Assembly (NCBI GenBank): GCA_024399955.1
Contig: JAKSNH010000001.1
Location: 62,001-126,000, forward strand
Length of the DNA: 64,000 bases
Reading direction: 5' to 3'
From: Paludibacteraceae bacterium
GTDB lineage: Bacteria > Bacteroidota > Bacteroidia > Bacteroidales > Paludibacteraceae
A model generated the notes under the pieces. The model searched no databases, was not told the DNA's origin, and saw nothing but the letters and a program-made list of their open reading frames with translations. This document shows, one piece after another, positions 32,218 through 40,719 of this stretch; positions within the stretch are counted from its first letter, which is position 1; each line of letters starts with the position of its first letter. The position numbers were made by a program, and so were the translations under genes.

Positions 32218-33021
32218 TTATTTTTTATGTTTCTGTATGTCTTTATAATAACGCTCTGCTTGCGCCATATGTTTACTATTGGGATATTCGGTCTTGAAAC
32301 TGAAGAACTCATCCTCTGCTTCCTGCGTACGTTCTGCCATCTTAGAGTCCACCGAATTAACCATCTGTTGGTACTTACTAATAAAGATAATCCAACTCAG
32401 ATCCTCCTGATAACTATTGCTCGGATAGTTCTTCAGCGCGTTTTTGGCCACTATCTCGGCACTGAGGTAGTTATTGCCCAGGTACGTACCTAAGTTGTAA
32501 TATAGTTTGGCACTAAGGAACTCCTTGTACGCCAATTTATCATACATCTCATTCAGCTCCTTATAGGCCTGCTCGCTGTATGGACTTTCCGGATATAGTT
32601 CAATGAACTGCGTGAGATAATCAATGGATTTGCGGGTTATCTCTTGGTCCAACCTGGCATCCGGCGAGTCTAAGTAGTAGCAATGTCCCACTTGGAATTG
32701 CGCCTCGGTGATGTACTGTCCCTTAGGATAGTTGCGTATATACGCATCGTAATAGTCGGCAGCCGAACTGTAGTTCTTCTGCCCCATATAGCTGCGCGAT
32801 AGATAGATGAGCACATCCTGGGCGCGATCGGTGCCCTTGAAATAGGCGGCTACATCATCTAATAGCGTTTGACTCTTGACATATTGTTTATCGTTGAAAT
32901 ACTCCAAAGCCATCTGGAACTTATAATCCGGATCTTTGGACTTCAGTATCTGCTGGTAGGGACCGCAACCGACGAGCAGCAGCGGTAATAGCGTGACTAT
33001 GAAGTATTTACGAAGCGTCAT
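32218..33021 (-). CDS. bamD: outer membrane assembly lipoprotein BamD
   Basis: 267 residues. Lipobox LLVGC, then TPR units: DPDYKFQMALEYFNDKQYV, QDVLIYLSRSYMGQKNYSSAADYYDAYIRNYP and QFIELYPESPYSEQAYKEL. BamD holds the BAM complex at the periplasmic side of the outer membrane and contacts BamA. Seven bases separate it from the omega gene and three from apbE. Confidence 0.9.
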   Translation of the reverse strand: MTLRKYFIVTLLPLLLVGCGPYQQILKSKDPDYKFQMALEYFNDKQYVKSQTLLDDVAAYFKGTDRAQDVLIYLSRSYMGQKNYSSAADYYDAYIRNYPKGQYITEAQFQVGHCYYLDSPDARLDQEITRKSIDYLTQFIELYPESPYSEQAYKELNEMYDKLAYKEFLSAKLYYNLGTYLGNNYLSAEIVAKNALKNYPSNSYQEDLSWIIFISKYQQMVNSVDSKMAERTQEAEDEFFSFKTEYPNSKHMAQAERYYKDIQKHKK

Positions 33022-33024
33022 ATC

Positions 33025-34029
33025 TTATTCTTCAGCGTCTTTGCCGGTTAATAACTTAACCCAGTTATTGGAGGTCTTTACAATCAGTTCGCCTTCCATA
33101 TCCGTCAGGATGAAGTAGAATCCTACTTCGCGCATTTGACTAATCATCACGGCTGCAGCATATTCGCCCATTACCATGCAGGTGGTAGCCAAAGCATCGG
33201 CCAAAACGCAGTTAGGAGCGATGACCGTAGCGGACAGCAGTTTATGATGTACAGGATAACCGGTACGAGGATCAATGGTATGCGAGCGGCGTACACCGTC
33301 CTCAAAATAGTAATTGCGATAGTTACCGGAGGTAGCCATACAGATGTCCGTGGTGTTGATGATGTCTTGCAACATATTGGTCTTGCCGGTCGTATCATCA
33401 ATAGGTTTCGTAATGCCGATAGCCCATTTCTCACCCTTGCTGTTCTTACCACGAGCTACTACCTCGCCACCTATGTCTACCAAGAAATTCTTGCAACCAT
33501 TTTCAGTTAATAAGTCAGCAATCACGTCGCAAGCATAACCTTTAGCCAATGCACTGAAGTCCATCATCGTACGAGAATCGGATTTGAGAATATGATGGTC
33601 CTCGGTGAGCGTCAGACTCTTGTAATCCACGAATTCCAACAGACTATCCAATAACTCCTTGGTGATGTTCTCTTTGTTCTTGAAACCAAATCCCCAAGCG
33701 TTTACCAATGGAGCAACGGTGATATCAAAAGCACCTTGACTCATATCACTCACATAAACAGCGGCCTTGTAGGCTTCTTCAATGTACGAATTGGTCTCTA
33801 CATCCTCGTTGCGGTTGATGCGAGCAATGATGGAGTTCTGATTGTACATACTGAGCGAAGCGTCAAACTCCTTAAGACACTCTTTGATGGCAGGCTCCAA
33901 ATCGGAACTGCTCTTATATTGGATGTTGTAGTACGTACCAAAGACCGAACCTTGGTTTTGATAAAACTTCTTACATCCTGTCATGCTGATTGCCATCAGG
34001 GCAACTAATAAGTAATTGATGTGTTTCAT
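33025..34029 (-). CDS. apbE: FAD:protein FMN transferase lipoprotein
   Basis: 334 residues; lipobox AISMTGC. FGTYYNIQY, DASLSMYNQNSIIARINR, GAFDITVAPLVNAWGFG, DFSALAKGYACDVIADLL, DIGGEVVARGKN and HTIDPRTGYPV are the ApbE motifs, and the Mg-binding Asp/Thr region (ADALATTCMVMG) is intact. It attaches FMN to threonine of exported flavoproteins such as RnfG/NqrC, none of which is in the window. Confidence 0.95.
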   Translation of the reverse strand: MKHINYLLVALMAISMTGCKKFYQNQGSVFGTYYNIQYKSSSDLEPAIKECLKEFDASLSMYNQNSIIARINRNEDVETNSYIEEAYKAAVYVSDMSQGAFDITVAPLVNAWGFGFKNKENITKELLDSLLEFVDYKSLTLTEDHHILKSDSRTMMDFSALAKGYACDVIADLLTENGCKNFLVDIGGEVVARGKNSKGEKWAIGITKPIDDTTGKTNMLQDIINTTDICMATSGNYRNYYFEDGVRRSHTIDPRTGYPVHHKLLSATVIAPNCVLADALATTCMVMGEYAAAVMISQMREVGFYFILTDMEGELIVKTSNNWVKLLTGKDAEE

Positions 34030-34075
34030 ACGTGTAGTGTTTTTTTAGGTTAATAATAAAGGTTAATATAGTTGT

Positions 34076-34903
34076 TTAGAACCAAATTCCTAATCCGATT
34101 GCACCATTCAGCGGCTGTGCGCATAGTTTCTCGTCACCGGCTGCGTGGGCATATACTTTGTTGGCTTCCAAGGACGGATTGAGACTTCCCTGACCAAACA
34201 AGCAAAGACTGCAAGCATCAAATTCCCATTCTTTTTCTAAGCGAAGAGACAGGTTGACAACCTGGAATCCCTCGTTGCAGTAGAATGCGCTGGTCCAAGG
34301 TGACATACCGATGGCTCCGCTAAGGGTCATTCCTACGCTTTCAAACGTGTGGTCGTAACCAATCTCCAAGTAAGACGAGTAAGCGCGTTTCTCATTGCCT
34401 TCCTCATCGTAATTAAAATCATCTCCGGCCACGATGGTGTTCCAACTGATATGCAAAGGTACTCCCAGCAGGTCGTCAAAGTTGTAACCTACGGTGATTT
34501 CGGTTTGGTAATTATCCTTAGCCTCCGGCACGAAGTACTGATAGTGCGTCAAACCTACGTTCGCTCCGAAGAAAGTGAAGTTAGCCATAATATCTAATTC
34601 CGGAAGGAAATACGTATTGGGATTTCCATCCTCTGTTTCCTCCAAGCCTTTTTGGAACTTCCAGTCCGTAGCACCTAATGATGCCCATGCTCCTACGCGG
34701 AGGCTGGTGTGCTGACCGTCATAACCGACCTCAACGTCCGGCTGAAAACTCAAACCACCGTTGTACTGACCGCGCCATAAGTATGCACTAACGATCTCTG
34801 CACCGGCATCGTATGCAAAAGTTACTCGAGGTTCAGTCACCTCTTCCTGAGCCATCACCGCCATTGTGGCTAAACTCATCACTAATAGAAAAATCTTCTT
34901 CAT
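34076..34903 (-). CDS. outer-membrane beta-barrel-like protein, copy 1
   Basis: 275 residues; signal peptide (IFLLVMSLATMAVMAQ). Alternating strands with aromatic girdles and the phrase SAYLWRGQYNGGLSFQPDVEVGY. The end AIGLGIWF has a terminal aromatic residue, as barrels do. The next gene upstream has the same layout with YLWRGVYVGGLALQPSAQVGY. Transport substrate unknown. Confidence 0.7.
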   Translation of the reverse strand: MKKIFLLVMSLATMAVMAQEEVTEPRVTFAYDAGAEIVSAYLWRGQYNGGLSFQPDVEVGYDGQHTSLRVGAWASLGATDWKFQKGLEETEDGNPNTYFLPELDIMANFTFFGANVGLTHYQYFVPEAKDNYQTEITVGYNFDDLLGVPLHISWNTIVAGDDFNYDEEGNEKRAYSSYLEIGYDHTFESVGMTLSGAIGMSPWTSAFYCNEGFQVVNLSLRLEKEWEFDACSLCLFGQGSLNPSLEANKVYAHAAGDEKLCAQPLNGAIGLGIWF

Positions 34904-34933
34904 TTTATTGGTGTGCTCTAAGCACCGTTCTAT

Positions 34934-35872
34934 TTATTTAAACTTTGCTATCCATCCTACGTTCCACAGCACCTGTCGACCGCCGTTCACGGATTGATAG
35001 GTGCTGTTCTTCTGCAGGCTCTCGCTCACGTCATACGGATTGATCATCATCTGAGCAAAGACATTCATATCGCAGTGTTGACTCACCTGCCACGTGCGGC
35101 TCAGTTTAGCCGATACATTCACCACGGCAAAGTCGGTTTGGTAGTTGGTATAGATGCTCTTGTTAGGCGTCATGCCTAATCGGGCCTCAAGCATCAGTTG
35201 CCATGGCAGCGAGAAGTCATAACCTAACTCAATATACGTGGAGTAAGCCCGTTTGCGGGTGCCATTATCGTCATATCCGTCCCTTCCCCACGTACGAGTA
35301 GCAATCAGGATACTGAGTGGCAACCTATCCGATACACGGTAACTAATGTCCCATTCTTGCGTTATTCCTCCTTTCTCAGGATTGGAGAAATCAAAGAACC
35401 GACTATTACCACCATTAATGTAGGTGGTCTTGTCGCCATTGTTATAGGTGTCAAAGTAGTACATGTGTATATACCTCACATTCAGTCCCCATCTACTAAA
35501 TCCAATCGTTAGGTCCACCTCCGGATTGAAGCCTTTAACCCGAGCATTAGCAGGGTTGTGTTTGAAGGTCCAATCATACGAACCGATATTCCACCACATA
35601 TCTAAGTATAAGCCTCCATATCCCACTTGTGCTGAGGGTTGCAGCGCCAAGCCGCCTACATACACACCACGCCATAGATAATTGGCCACCACTTTAACTT
35701 GTGCATCCCACGTGAATCCTACATGTTTGGGATAATCATCCAGCCACTTCTTCTTAGCCGGCACGGTGTCCTGTGCGTAGGCGCATGCGCCCGCTAATAG
35801 ACATAGGAAAAGCGCCATCGTTCGTATGGCGTTCCTTCCTAAACGTGTGTATGAATGTTGCTTACAAACCAT
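34934..35872 (-). CDS. outer-membrane beta-barrel-like protein, copy 2
   Basis: 312 residues from ATG 35872, overlapping the preceding gene by 11 bp; signal near MALFLCLLAGACAYAQ. Shares YLWRGxYxGGLxxQPxxxVGY and RAYSTYIELGYDFS (RAYSSYLEIGYDHT in copy 1) with the downstream gene, so the pair arose by tandem duplication. Predicted outer-membrane barrel of unknown substrate. Confidence 0.7.
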   Translation of the reverse strand: MVCKQHSYTRLGRNAIRTMALFLCLLAGACAYAQDTVPAKKKWLDDYPKHVGFTWDAQVKVVANYLWRGVYVGGLALQPSAQVGYGGLYLDMWWNIGSYDWTFKHNPANARVKGFNPEVDLTIGFSRWGLNVRYIHMYYFDTYNNGDKTTYINGGNSRFFDFSNPEKGGITQEWDISYRVSDRLPLSILIATRTWGRDGYDDNGTRKRAYSTYIELGYDFSLPWQLMLEARLGMTPNKSIYTNYQTDFAVVNVSAKLSRTWQVSQHCDMNVFAQMMINPYDVSESLQKNSTYQSVNGGRQVLWNVGWIAKFK

Positions 35873-36110
35873 TATTCTTTTCCCAGGCAAGGCGCAAGGC
35901 TACTTCCAGGATGCGAGTGTTATCCAATGTGACGATACCGCCATCAGGACCCGGCTCCAAGTGGTAACCGCTGTCACCACTGGCTGTGCCACTAAAGAAG
36001 TCTCTAACATCATCGGCTGCTATACCTAATTCCTCGGCAATGACAGCCGAACTTCCGTGTGGGAGACTATCCTTCACCTCCCGTAAGCGATTAAATGTTG
36101 TACGTATCAT
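35862..36110 (-). CDS. small HTH-like protein
   Basis: 82 residues from ATG 36110. RLREVKDSLPHGSSAVIAEELGIAADDVRDFFSG is a plausible helix-turn-helix, followed by a Gly-rich strand region and a final helix. It might regulate the barrel operon or be an unrelated small DNA-binding protein. Separated from nadD by a divergent promoter region. Confidence 0.55.
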   Translation of the reverse strand: MIRTTFNRLREVKDSLPHGSSAVIAEELGIAADDVRDFFSGTASGDSGYHLEPGPDGGIVTLDNTRILEVALRLAWEKNNGL

Positions 36111-36192
36111 ATATACTGTTTTCAAATTTTGGTGCAAAGTTACAAAAAAAAATGCATACATGCAAATAAATTTTCATAAAATTAGTATTTTT

Positions 36193-36224
36193 TTTGTGTA
36201 TATCCTAAATATTTTATACCTTTG
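36193..36224 (+). promoter_or_regulatory. nadD promoter, near-leaderless
   Basis: TTTG at 36193-36196 and TACCTTTG at 36217-36224 are separated by exactly 20 bp. The nadD ATG follows the -7 box by only 8 bases, so the mRNA should begin within 0-3 nt of the start codon. Confidence 0.8.
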
Positions 36225-36232
36225 CAGTCGAA

Positions 36233-36748
36233 ATGGCTAAAATAGGCATATATGGAGGCAGTTTCAATCCCGTGCATTTTGGTCACGTCGGGTTGGCTAA
36301 ATGGGTGGTGGAACATACTGATTTAGATGAAGTATGGCTGCTGGTTAGTCCGAATAATCCATTGAAGGCTCAATCACAATTGGCTGATGAACAGCAGCGG
36401 TTAGCGGACGTTAAACAGGCTATTCGGGATATCCCGGGACTGCACGCTTCGGACTTTGAATTCAGTTTGCCTCGACCGTCCTATACGGCCAATACACTGC
36501 GTGCATTGACCCAAGCCTATCCTCAACATCAATTCAGTCTCATTATCGGCGAAGATAACTGGCAAATCTTTGACCGGTGGAAAGAGTGGCAGTTCATACA
36601 AGAGCATTTCCCTATCTTCGTGTACCCTCGGAACTTAGGGCACTCCAAGTGCTTAGAGCACACCAATAAAGAGCATGTCATCTATCTTAAGCAGGCTCCG
36701 TATTTTGATATATCCAGTACAGAGATAAGGAATAGACGAGGGCGATAA
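36233..36748 (+). CDS. nadD: nicotinate-nucleotide adenylyltransferase
   Basis: 171 residues. GIYGGSFNPVHFGHVGLAKWV contains the nucleotidyltransferase GGSFxPxHxGH motif; LLVSPNNPLK, FSLIIGEDNW and DISSTEIRNRRGR (ISSTxIR) complete it. It adenylates nicotinate mononucleotide to deamido-NAD. Short (usual length is 190-215) but all motifs are present. Transcribed alone from an apparently leaderless promoter. Confidence 0.95.
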   Translation: MAKIGIYGGSFNPVHFGHVGLAKWVVEHTDLDEVWLLVSPNNPLKAQSQLADEQQRLADVKQAIRDIPGLHASDFEFSLPRPSYTANTLRALTQAYPQHQFSLIIGEDNWQIFDRWKEWQFIQEHFPIFVYPRNLGHSKCLEHTNKEHVIYLKQAPYFDISSTEIRNRRGR

Positions 36749-36770
36749 CGTTGACGAGGACTAATAACTA

Positions 36771-36798
36771 ATATGAGCGACCTTTCGGCCGCTCATAT
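36771..36798. terminator. bidirectional hairpin between nadD and the dipeptidase
   Basis: ATATGAGCG (36771-36779) pairs with CGCTCATAT (36790-36798), separating two convergent genes. T content beyond the stem is modest on both sides. Confidence 0.6.
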
Positions 36799-36802
36799 GA
36801 TT

Positions 36803-38173
36803 TTAGTTCTTTGCATAGTGTCGGTAGAACTCCGTCACGGCTACGATACCTTTCTCCCATACCTCTAAGTCCATGGACTCGTTAGGCGAATGGATGGCAT
36901 TGGCCTCTAAACCAAAGCCCATCAGGATAGTCTTGACGCCTAAAATCTGTTCAAAGGACGATATGATAGGTATACTGCCGCCGCGGCGTGCCGCCAAGGG
37001 ACGTTTGCCGAAGGCTATCTCAAAGCCTTTTTCGGCAGCTTGGTAGGCAGGAATATCAATAGGGCAGACATAGCCTTGTCCGCCATGCATCGGAGTGACC
37101 TGCACACGTACTCCCTTCGGAGCAATGGATTGGATATAATCTACAAAAGAACGTGATATGTCTTCGTGATCCTGATTGGCTACCAATCGACAACTGACCT
37201 TGGCGTAAGCCTTAGATGGCAAAACCGTCTTGCTGCCTTCACCGGTGTAACCTCCCCACATACCGCATATATCGAAACTCGGACGGCATGAATTGCGCTC
37301 CAAAGTGCTATAACCTACCTCTCCAAAGACATCATCTATATCAATGGCTTGCTTATAAGCCTCGTCCGAGAATGGGATTTGAGCAATCATATCGCGTTCA
37401 GCCTGAGGAATAGGCAGTACCCGGTCATAGAAATGCGGAATAGTGATGCGTCCGTTCTCGTCCACTACCTTAGCTAACATCTCGCAAAGGGCATTAAGTG
37501 GATTCTTGACGGCTCCGCCAAAGTGCCCGGAATGTAGGTCCCGATTGGCTCCGGTCACCTCAATCTGCCAGTAGGCTAATCCGCGAAGTCCGGTGGTTAG
37601 GGATGGTGTGTCCTTACCTATCATCGATGTGTCACTAACCAATATGATATCGCTCTTGAGCAACTCGCGATGCTCACTGATGAATGCTTCTAATGACGGC
37701 GAACCAATCTCTTCTTCGCCCTCAAAGATGAACTTAACGCGGCAGTTCATCAGCCCTTCATGCACCATGTATTCAAAGGCCTTAGCCTGAATCATAGCCT
37801 GACCTTTATCATCGTCCGCGCCGCGCGCGTATAAACGACCGTCACGCACTTCCGGCTCCCATGGATTACTCTGCCATAACTCCAACGGTTCGGCAGGCAT
37901 CACATCGTAATGGGCATAAACGAGCACTGTCTTGGTGGCGGAGGATAAGGTAGCAGGCGTGTACTCGGCATACACAAATGGATTGCCCTGAGATGGCATC
38001 ACTTCTGCATGCTGGCAGCCGGAGGCCAATAGCAGTTCGCACCAACGATTGGCGCATCGCAGCATATCGTCTTTATGCTCAGGCTGACAACTGACACTGG
38101 GAATGCGAATCAGGCTCGCCCATTCGTCTATAAAACGAGATCGATGAACTTGAATATAATCTAAAATGTTCAT
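36803..38173 (-). CDS. M20-family dipeptidase
   Basis: 456 residues. LVYAHYDVMPAEPLELW (HxD), YARGADDDKGQ, FIFEGEEEIGS (EE), and a late His (EANAIHSPNE) supply the two-zinc site; a dimerisation domain lies at about 190-330. This is the CNDP/PepV-like type acting on dipeptides or other N-acyl substrates in the cytosol. A TTTG/TAATTTTG promoter with 20-bp spacing lies just upstream near 38190-38220. Confidence 0.9.
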   Translation of the reverse strand: MNILDYIQVHRSRFIDEWASLIRIPSVSCQPEHKDDMLRCANRWCELLLASGCQHAEVMPSQGNPFVYAEYTPATLSSATKTVLVYAHYDVMPAEPLELWQSNPWEPEVRDGRLYARGADDDKGQAMIQAKAFEYMVHEGLMNCRVKFIFEGEEEIGSPSLEAFISEHRELLKSDIILVSDTSMIGKDTPSLTTGLRGLAYWQIEVTGANRDLHSGHFGGAVKNPLNALCEMLAKVVDENGRITIPHFYDRVLPIPQAERDMIAQIPFSDEAYKQAIDIDDVFGEVGYSTLERNSCRPSFDICGMWGGYTGEGSKTVLPSKAYAKVSCRLVANQDHEDISRSFVDYIQSIAPKGVRVQVTPMHGGQGYVCPIDIPAYQAAEKGFEIAFGKRPLAARRGGSIPIISSFEQILGVKTILMGFGLEANAIHSPNESMDLEVWEKGIVAVTEFYRHYAKN

Positions 38174-38315
38174 GATAGTAACTTTTCGGCGACAAAATTA
38201 CTGAAAATATCTGAACTATGCAAATTTTTTGCAGATTTATTTGCGAGATTAAAAAAAAAGCAGTACCTTCGGCAAGCTGCCGTCAACTGCGTTGGCTCCC
38301 CCGAATGGTAGTCCT

Positions 38316-38504
38316 CGTCCTTATTAAAATGCGCAAATAAAGAGCAAAAGGGTAGAGACCCTATATTGTCTATTTTGCGACAGTCTATTGTGAGTAAACT
38401 CCCATATCCGATCTCAAAACATACAATGATAAGATAAAAATCTTATTTTTTGCTCTTAAAATTTGCGCATTCCAAATTTTTGTTGTATATTTGCAGTCGA
38501 TTTC
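38316..38504. repeat. 189-bp repeat upstream of tRNA-Ser (copy 1)
   Basis: About 94% identical by eye to 60090-60278. Its core 38328-38471 is bounded by inverted repeats starting AATGCGCAAAT and ending ATTTGCGCATT, then AAGAGCAAAA/TTTTGCTCTT. It also contains GGGTAGAGACCC and an ATAAGAT...ATCTTATTTTTT terminator-like hairpin. Its right end carries the promoter (TTTG 38462, TATATTTG 38486-38493) of tRNA-Ser. Confidence 0.8.
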
Positions 38505-38593
38505 GGAAAGTTGTCTGAGTGGTCGAAAGAGCCACACTCGAAATGTGGTGTACGCATTACGTCGTACCGGGGGTTCGAATCCCTCACTTTCCG
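38505..38593 (+). tRNA. tRNA-Ser (CGA)
   Basis: 89 nt with a class II long variable arm. Acceptor GGAAAGT / ACTTTCC, discriminator G, anticodon stem CCACA/TGTGG with loop CTCGAAA giving CGA, T-arm GGGGGTTCGAATCCCTC. Its 3' end borders a degraded island. Confidence 0.95.
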
Positions 38594-38602
38594 CAAAAAA
38601 GT

Positions 38603-38641
38603 AAGTTAGGGAACCAGTTTGGGCTCCCTAACTTGCTTTTT
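38603..38641 (+). terminator. tRNA-Ser terminator
   Basis: AAGTTAGGGA (38603-38612) pairs with TCCCTAACTT (38625-38634), followed by GCTTTTTG. It begins ten bases after the tRNA. Confidence 0.75.
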
Positions 38642-38727
38642 GAGAAGGCGAGGGCCTTCTCAACCCCCGTTCGGTGGGTTCTTATCTCGCTTTGCTTGAA
38701 CGATTATTGCTCACTCTGTTCGCAATT

Positions 38728-38767
38728 TTCGAATCCCTCATGTTGCCGTCCCAATCCCTCACTTTCC
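38728..38767 (+). repeat. two partial copies of the tRNA-Ser 3' end (att relics)
   Basis: TTCGAATCCCTCA (38728-38740) and AATCCCTCACTTTCC (about 38753-38767) both match the T-arm and acceptor end of the tRNA-Ser gene. They look like attachment-site remnants of elements that once integrated at this tRNA. Confidence 0.6.
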
Positions 38768-38819
38768 CTTATGCCTCGATTTGGTGAATAATTTGCCATT
38801 TTTGAACGCAATTTGGAGC

Positions 38820-38965
38820 GCGTCTAAAGTTCCGTAGCATCTCCGTAGCATGTAAGCCCCTACTAAGCCCCACCGGAAGCCCACGAAAGGCAAGGTTTTT
38901 GGTAGGTTTAGGCGGGGCTTACCTTAGCAGCATGTGGTCCCGAAGTGGTCGCCTACTTTAGACGC
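38820..38965. repeat. 146-bp imperfect inverted repeat (MITE-like or structured RNA)
   Basis: GCGTCTAAAGT (38820-38830) is exactly complementary to ACTTTAGACGC (38955-38965). Inside, GTAAGCCCC pairs with GGGGCTTAC and GCATG occurs in both arms; TAAGCCCC is also repeated directly. No open frame of note lies inside. Confidence 0.6.
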
Positions 38966-39048
38966 ACTTCGTCGGAGCGGCAAGTTCGCAAGGGCTGAGC
39001 CCCTTTTCGCTAGATACTGTTTCCCCCGTTTGTCGGGGGACACCATGC

Positions 39049-39076
39049 CTCATCGGTGTTACCACCTCTTCGGGTG
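39049..39076. repeat. 28-bp hairpin repeat (copy 2)
   Basis: Exact copy of 21591-21618. Here it is in the island, directly before the twin hairpins, and the hairpin is shorter because the right flank is GTAAAGG. Confidence 0.6.
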
Positions 39077-39111
39077 TAAAGGATTGTAGATGCTTACTTT
39101 TTGATTTTTGC

Positions 39112-39326
39112 GCAGACAGAGCAGACAGTGCAGACGGTTGTTTGTATATACACATACACGCGCGTACATATATATAAGATATATATAAGAAAGTACTGTC
39201 TGCACTGTCTGCGGTATCTGCTATGCGGGGTATGTAGGTGCAAGTGGTGCAGGTTGTTTTGTATATACACATACGCGCGTGGGTGTGTTTAGTAATGTAC
39301 TTGCACCACCTGCACCTACTTGCACC
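39112..39326. repeat. twin hairpins with 9-nt iterated arms and a common loop
   Basis: Hairpin 1: left arm 39112-39138 is three 9-mers (GCAGACAGA, GCAGACAGT, GCAGACGGT); right arm 39195-39221 has ACTGTCTGC twice plus a variant. Hairpin 2: left arm 39234-39254 (GTAGGTGCAAGTGGTGCAGG), right arm 39299-39326. Both loops open with TTGTTT(T)GTATATACACATAC and continue with GCGCG. A third, decayed loop start (GGTTGTTTGCATATA) is at about 39372. Apart from these repeats I see nothing in 38966-39413. Confidence 0.7.
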
Positions 39327-39413
39327 AAAATTTGAATGATAATAAGTTAATAATCGTACATTTTGAGGTGAAGGTTGTTTGCATATACGGTGCATAATAC
39401 GTGCATATAGGAT

Positions 39414-39446
39414 GCGAGGCAGAGAACAAATTGTTTTCTGCCTCGC
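39414..39446. terminator. hairpin after the FISUMP lipoprotein gene
   Basis: GCGAGGCAGA pairs with CTGCCTCGC around an AACAAATTGTT core. It lies 34 bp beyond the stop of the leftward lipoprotein gene. The same hairpin recurs at 43038-43070. No T-run follows on the leftward strand here. Confidence 0.45.
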
Positions 39447-39479
39447 AAAGATTAATAAGAGGAAAGTTTGGAGTTGTAG

Positions 39480-40469
39480 CTACTGGCAGACCGGACGAAC
39501 AGACCGTCCGCAATTGCGGTAGTAGTAATATCCCAAAATCACATTGGCCGAACTAAAACCAAAGTCATATGCACAATCAGACCCGTATATTTCGTCAAGC
39601 GTAGACGACCAATAACTACCAAGCACACCTACACCAGAAAGGCTAGTGTCATCACGATAACCACCCGCCGGAAGAAAAATAGAATTGCCGTTTCTGCCCT
39701 TTATTTGGTAACCTTTTACTCCGTTTTGAGTCGCCCATGTCCAAGTACATTTTGCATTTAGTTCGTTCCACTCATTACTAGTTGGCATGCGCCAATTACC
39801 TTTCCAATTCACACGAGCTGCATCGTCTGCAAGATCAAGGACGGTTTTGTTATCTACTGTGCCATAATATTCCATCGTGCAGTATTTGGTCAATTTACTA
39901 GAAGAGCCATTGCAATATTTGTACGTACTCCAATCATACTTGGTTTTGGGCTTGGTCTCACCCCATGCGAAATAATCACCATACTCTTCTGGGGTAGTGG
40001 CTCCTACGTTACAGGTCGCCCATTTAACGGACAACCCCAAATCAACATACTGATGACCATCTCCTGTTCCTCCTTTTTCGGTCTTGAAACTTTTCACTGC
40101 GCCATATTCATACTGCATGTTGTTAAGAATCAAATAAGCACGATAATAATACTGCGTTTCTGCGGATAGCCCAGTGGCTGTAATAGAAAAAGTTTGACCA
40201 ATCAGTTTGTCTCCTTTCAATGTCTGACCTCCGTAAGACGATACATCAGATTCCTTTTCAGAAATCAGCATGCCATACTCAACTGATTTGTAGTCGGCTA
40301 TTTTTATGCCAACCTGCCCTGTTAATAACGCGCTACTTGATGTAATATCTGTAGCAGAGATAGTTTCTACCAATGCACTCTTTTCTTCCGATGTGCTGTC
40401 GGATTTTTTCTCACATGCTGCAAATAACACTGCAAGCATTGGTAATAAAAATAAAAGCTTTGTTTTCAT
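39480..40469 (-). CDS. FISUMP-domain lipoprotein
   Basis: 329 residues from ATG 40469, which places a lipobox (MLAVLFAAC) at the right distance; an ATG at 40496 would add nine residues. Residues 40-130 look like a fibronectin-type domain (SSALLTGQVG, LSAETQYYYRAYLIL). The C-terminal ~190 residues are a Fibrobacter-succinogenes-major (FISUMP) domain: YVDLGLSVKWATCNVGA, GDYFAWGE, WRMPTSNEWNEL, YWSS and GRSVRPV. Surface-exposed, probably adhesive. Confidence 0.8.
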   Translation of the reverse strand: MKTKLLFLLPMLAVLFAACEKKSDSTSEEKSALVETISATDITSSSALLTGQVGIKIADYKSVEYGMLISEKESDVSSYGGQTLKGDKLIGQTFSITATGLSAETQYYYRAYLILNNMQYEYGAVKSFKTEKGGTGDGHQYVDLGLSVKWATCNVGATTPEEYGDYFAWGETKPKTKYDWSTYKYCNGSSSKLTKYCTMEYYGTVDNKTVLDLADDAARVNWKGNWRMPTSNEWNELNAKCTWTWATQNGVKGYQIKGRNGNSIFLPAGGYRDDTSLSGVGVLGSYWSSTLDEIYGSDCAYDFGFSSANVILGYYYYRNCGRSVRPVCQ

Positions 40470-40479
40470 AAATTTGTTA

Positions 40480-40719
40480 TTAAATAAGTTTGACATTTTT
40501 CAAAGGTACAGATACAATTTGATCTTTTTCCGAATCCACAATGTGTGCCATAGAAACGACTACAGAATGTCCTGCGGCATCTGATTGACTTGCAGAAGAG
40601 ATTTCAATTAACACACCTTTGTGTGTCTCGTTCATTTTTTGCCACTCTTTGTCTGATTGATCAAACATACCCGGCTCTTCATACGGCTTTAAGGTGTACA
40701 CTACATTTCTTTCTTTCAT
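40480..40719 (-). CDS. 79-aa protein of unknown function
   Basis: ATG 40719 gives MKERNVVYTLKPYEEPG onward. The frame stays open upstream to 40857, so a longer form of up to 125 residues is possible. It ends 11 bp inside the alternative start region of the lipoprotein gene. The hydrophilic sequence (VLIEISSASQSDAAGHSVVVSMAHIVDS) is not recognised. The stretch 40858-41065 upstream holds no convincing gene. Confidence 0.4.
   Translation of the reverse strand: MKERNVVYTLKPYEEPGMFDQSDKEWQKMNETHKGVLIEISSASQSDAAGHSVVVSMAHIVDSEKDQIVSVPLKNVKLI

Noticed and set aside
38519..38791. 90-aa frame over tRNA-Ser
   Set aside because: It overlaps a clear tRNA gene, its terminator and tRNA-end fragments.
39112..39326. 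CRISPR array
   Set aside because: The repeats are paired inverted arms with 9-nt units, not direct repeats with unique spacers, and no cas gene is present.
38958..39395. 145-aa leftward frame with repeated ADS/TCT residues
   Set aside because: The residues simply translate the 9-nt iterons of the twin hairpins; the real feature is the repeat.
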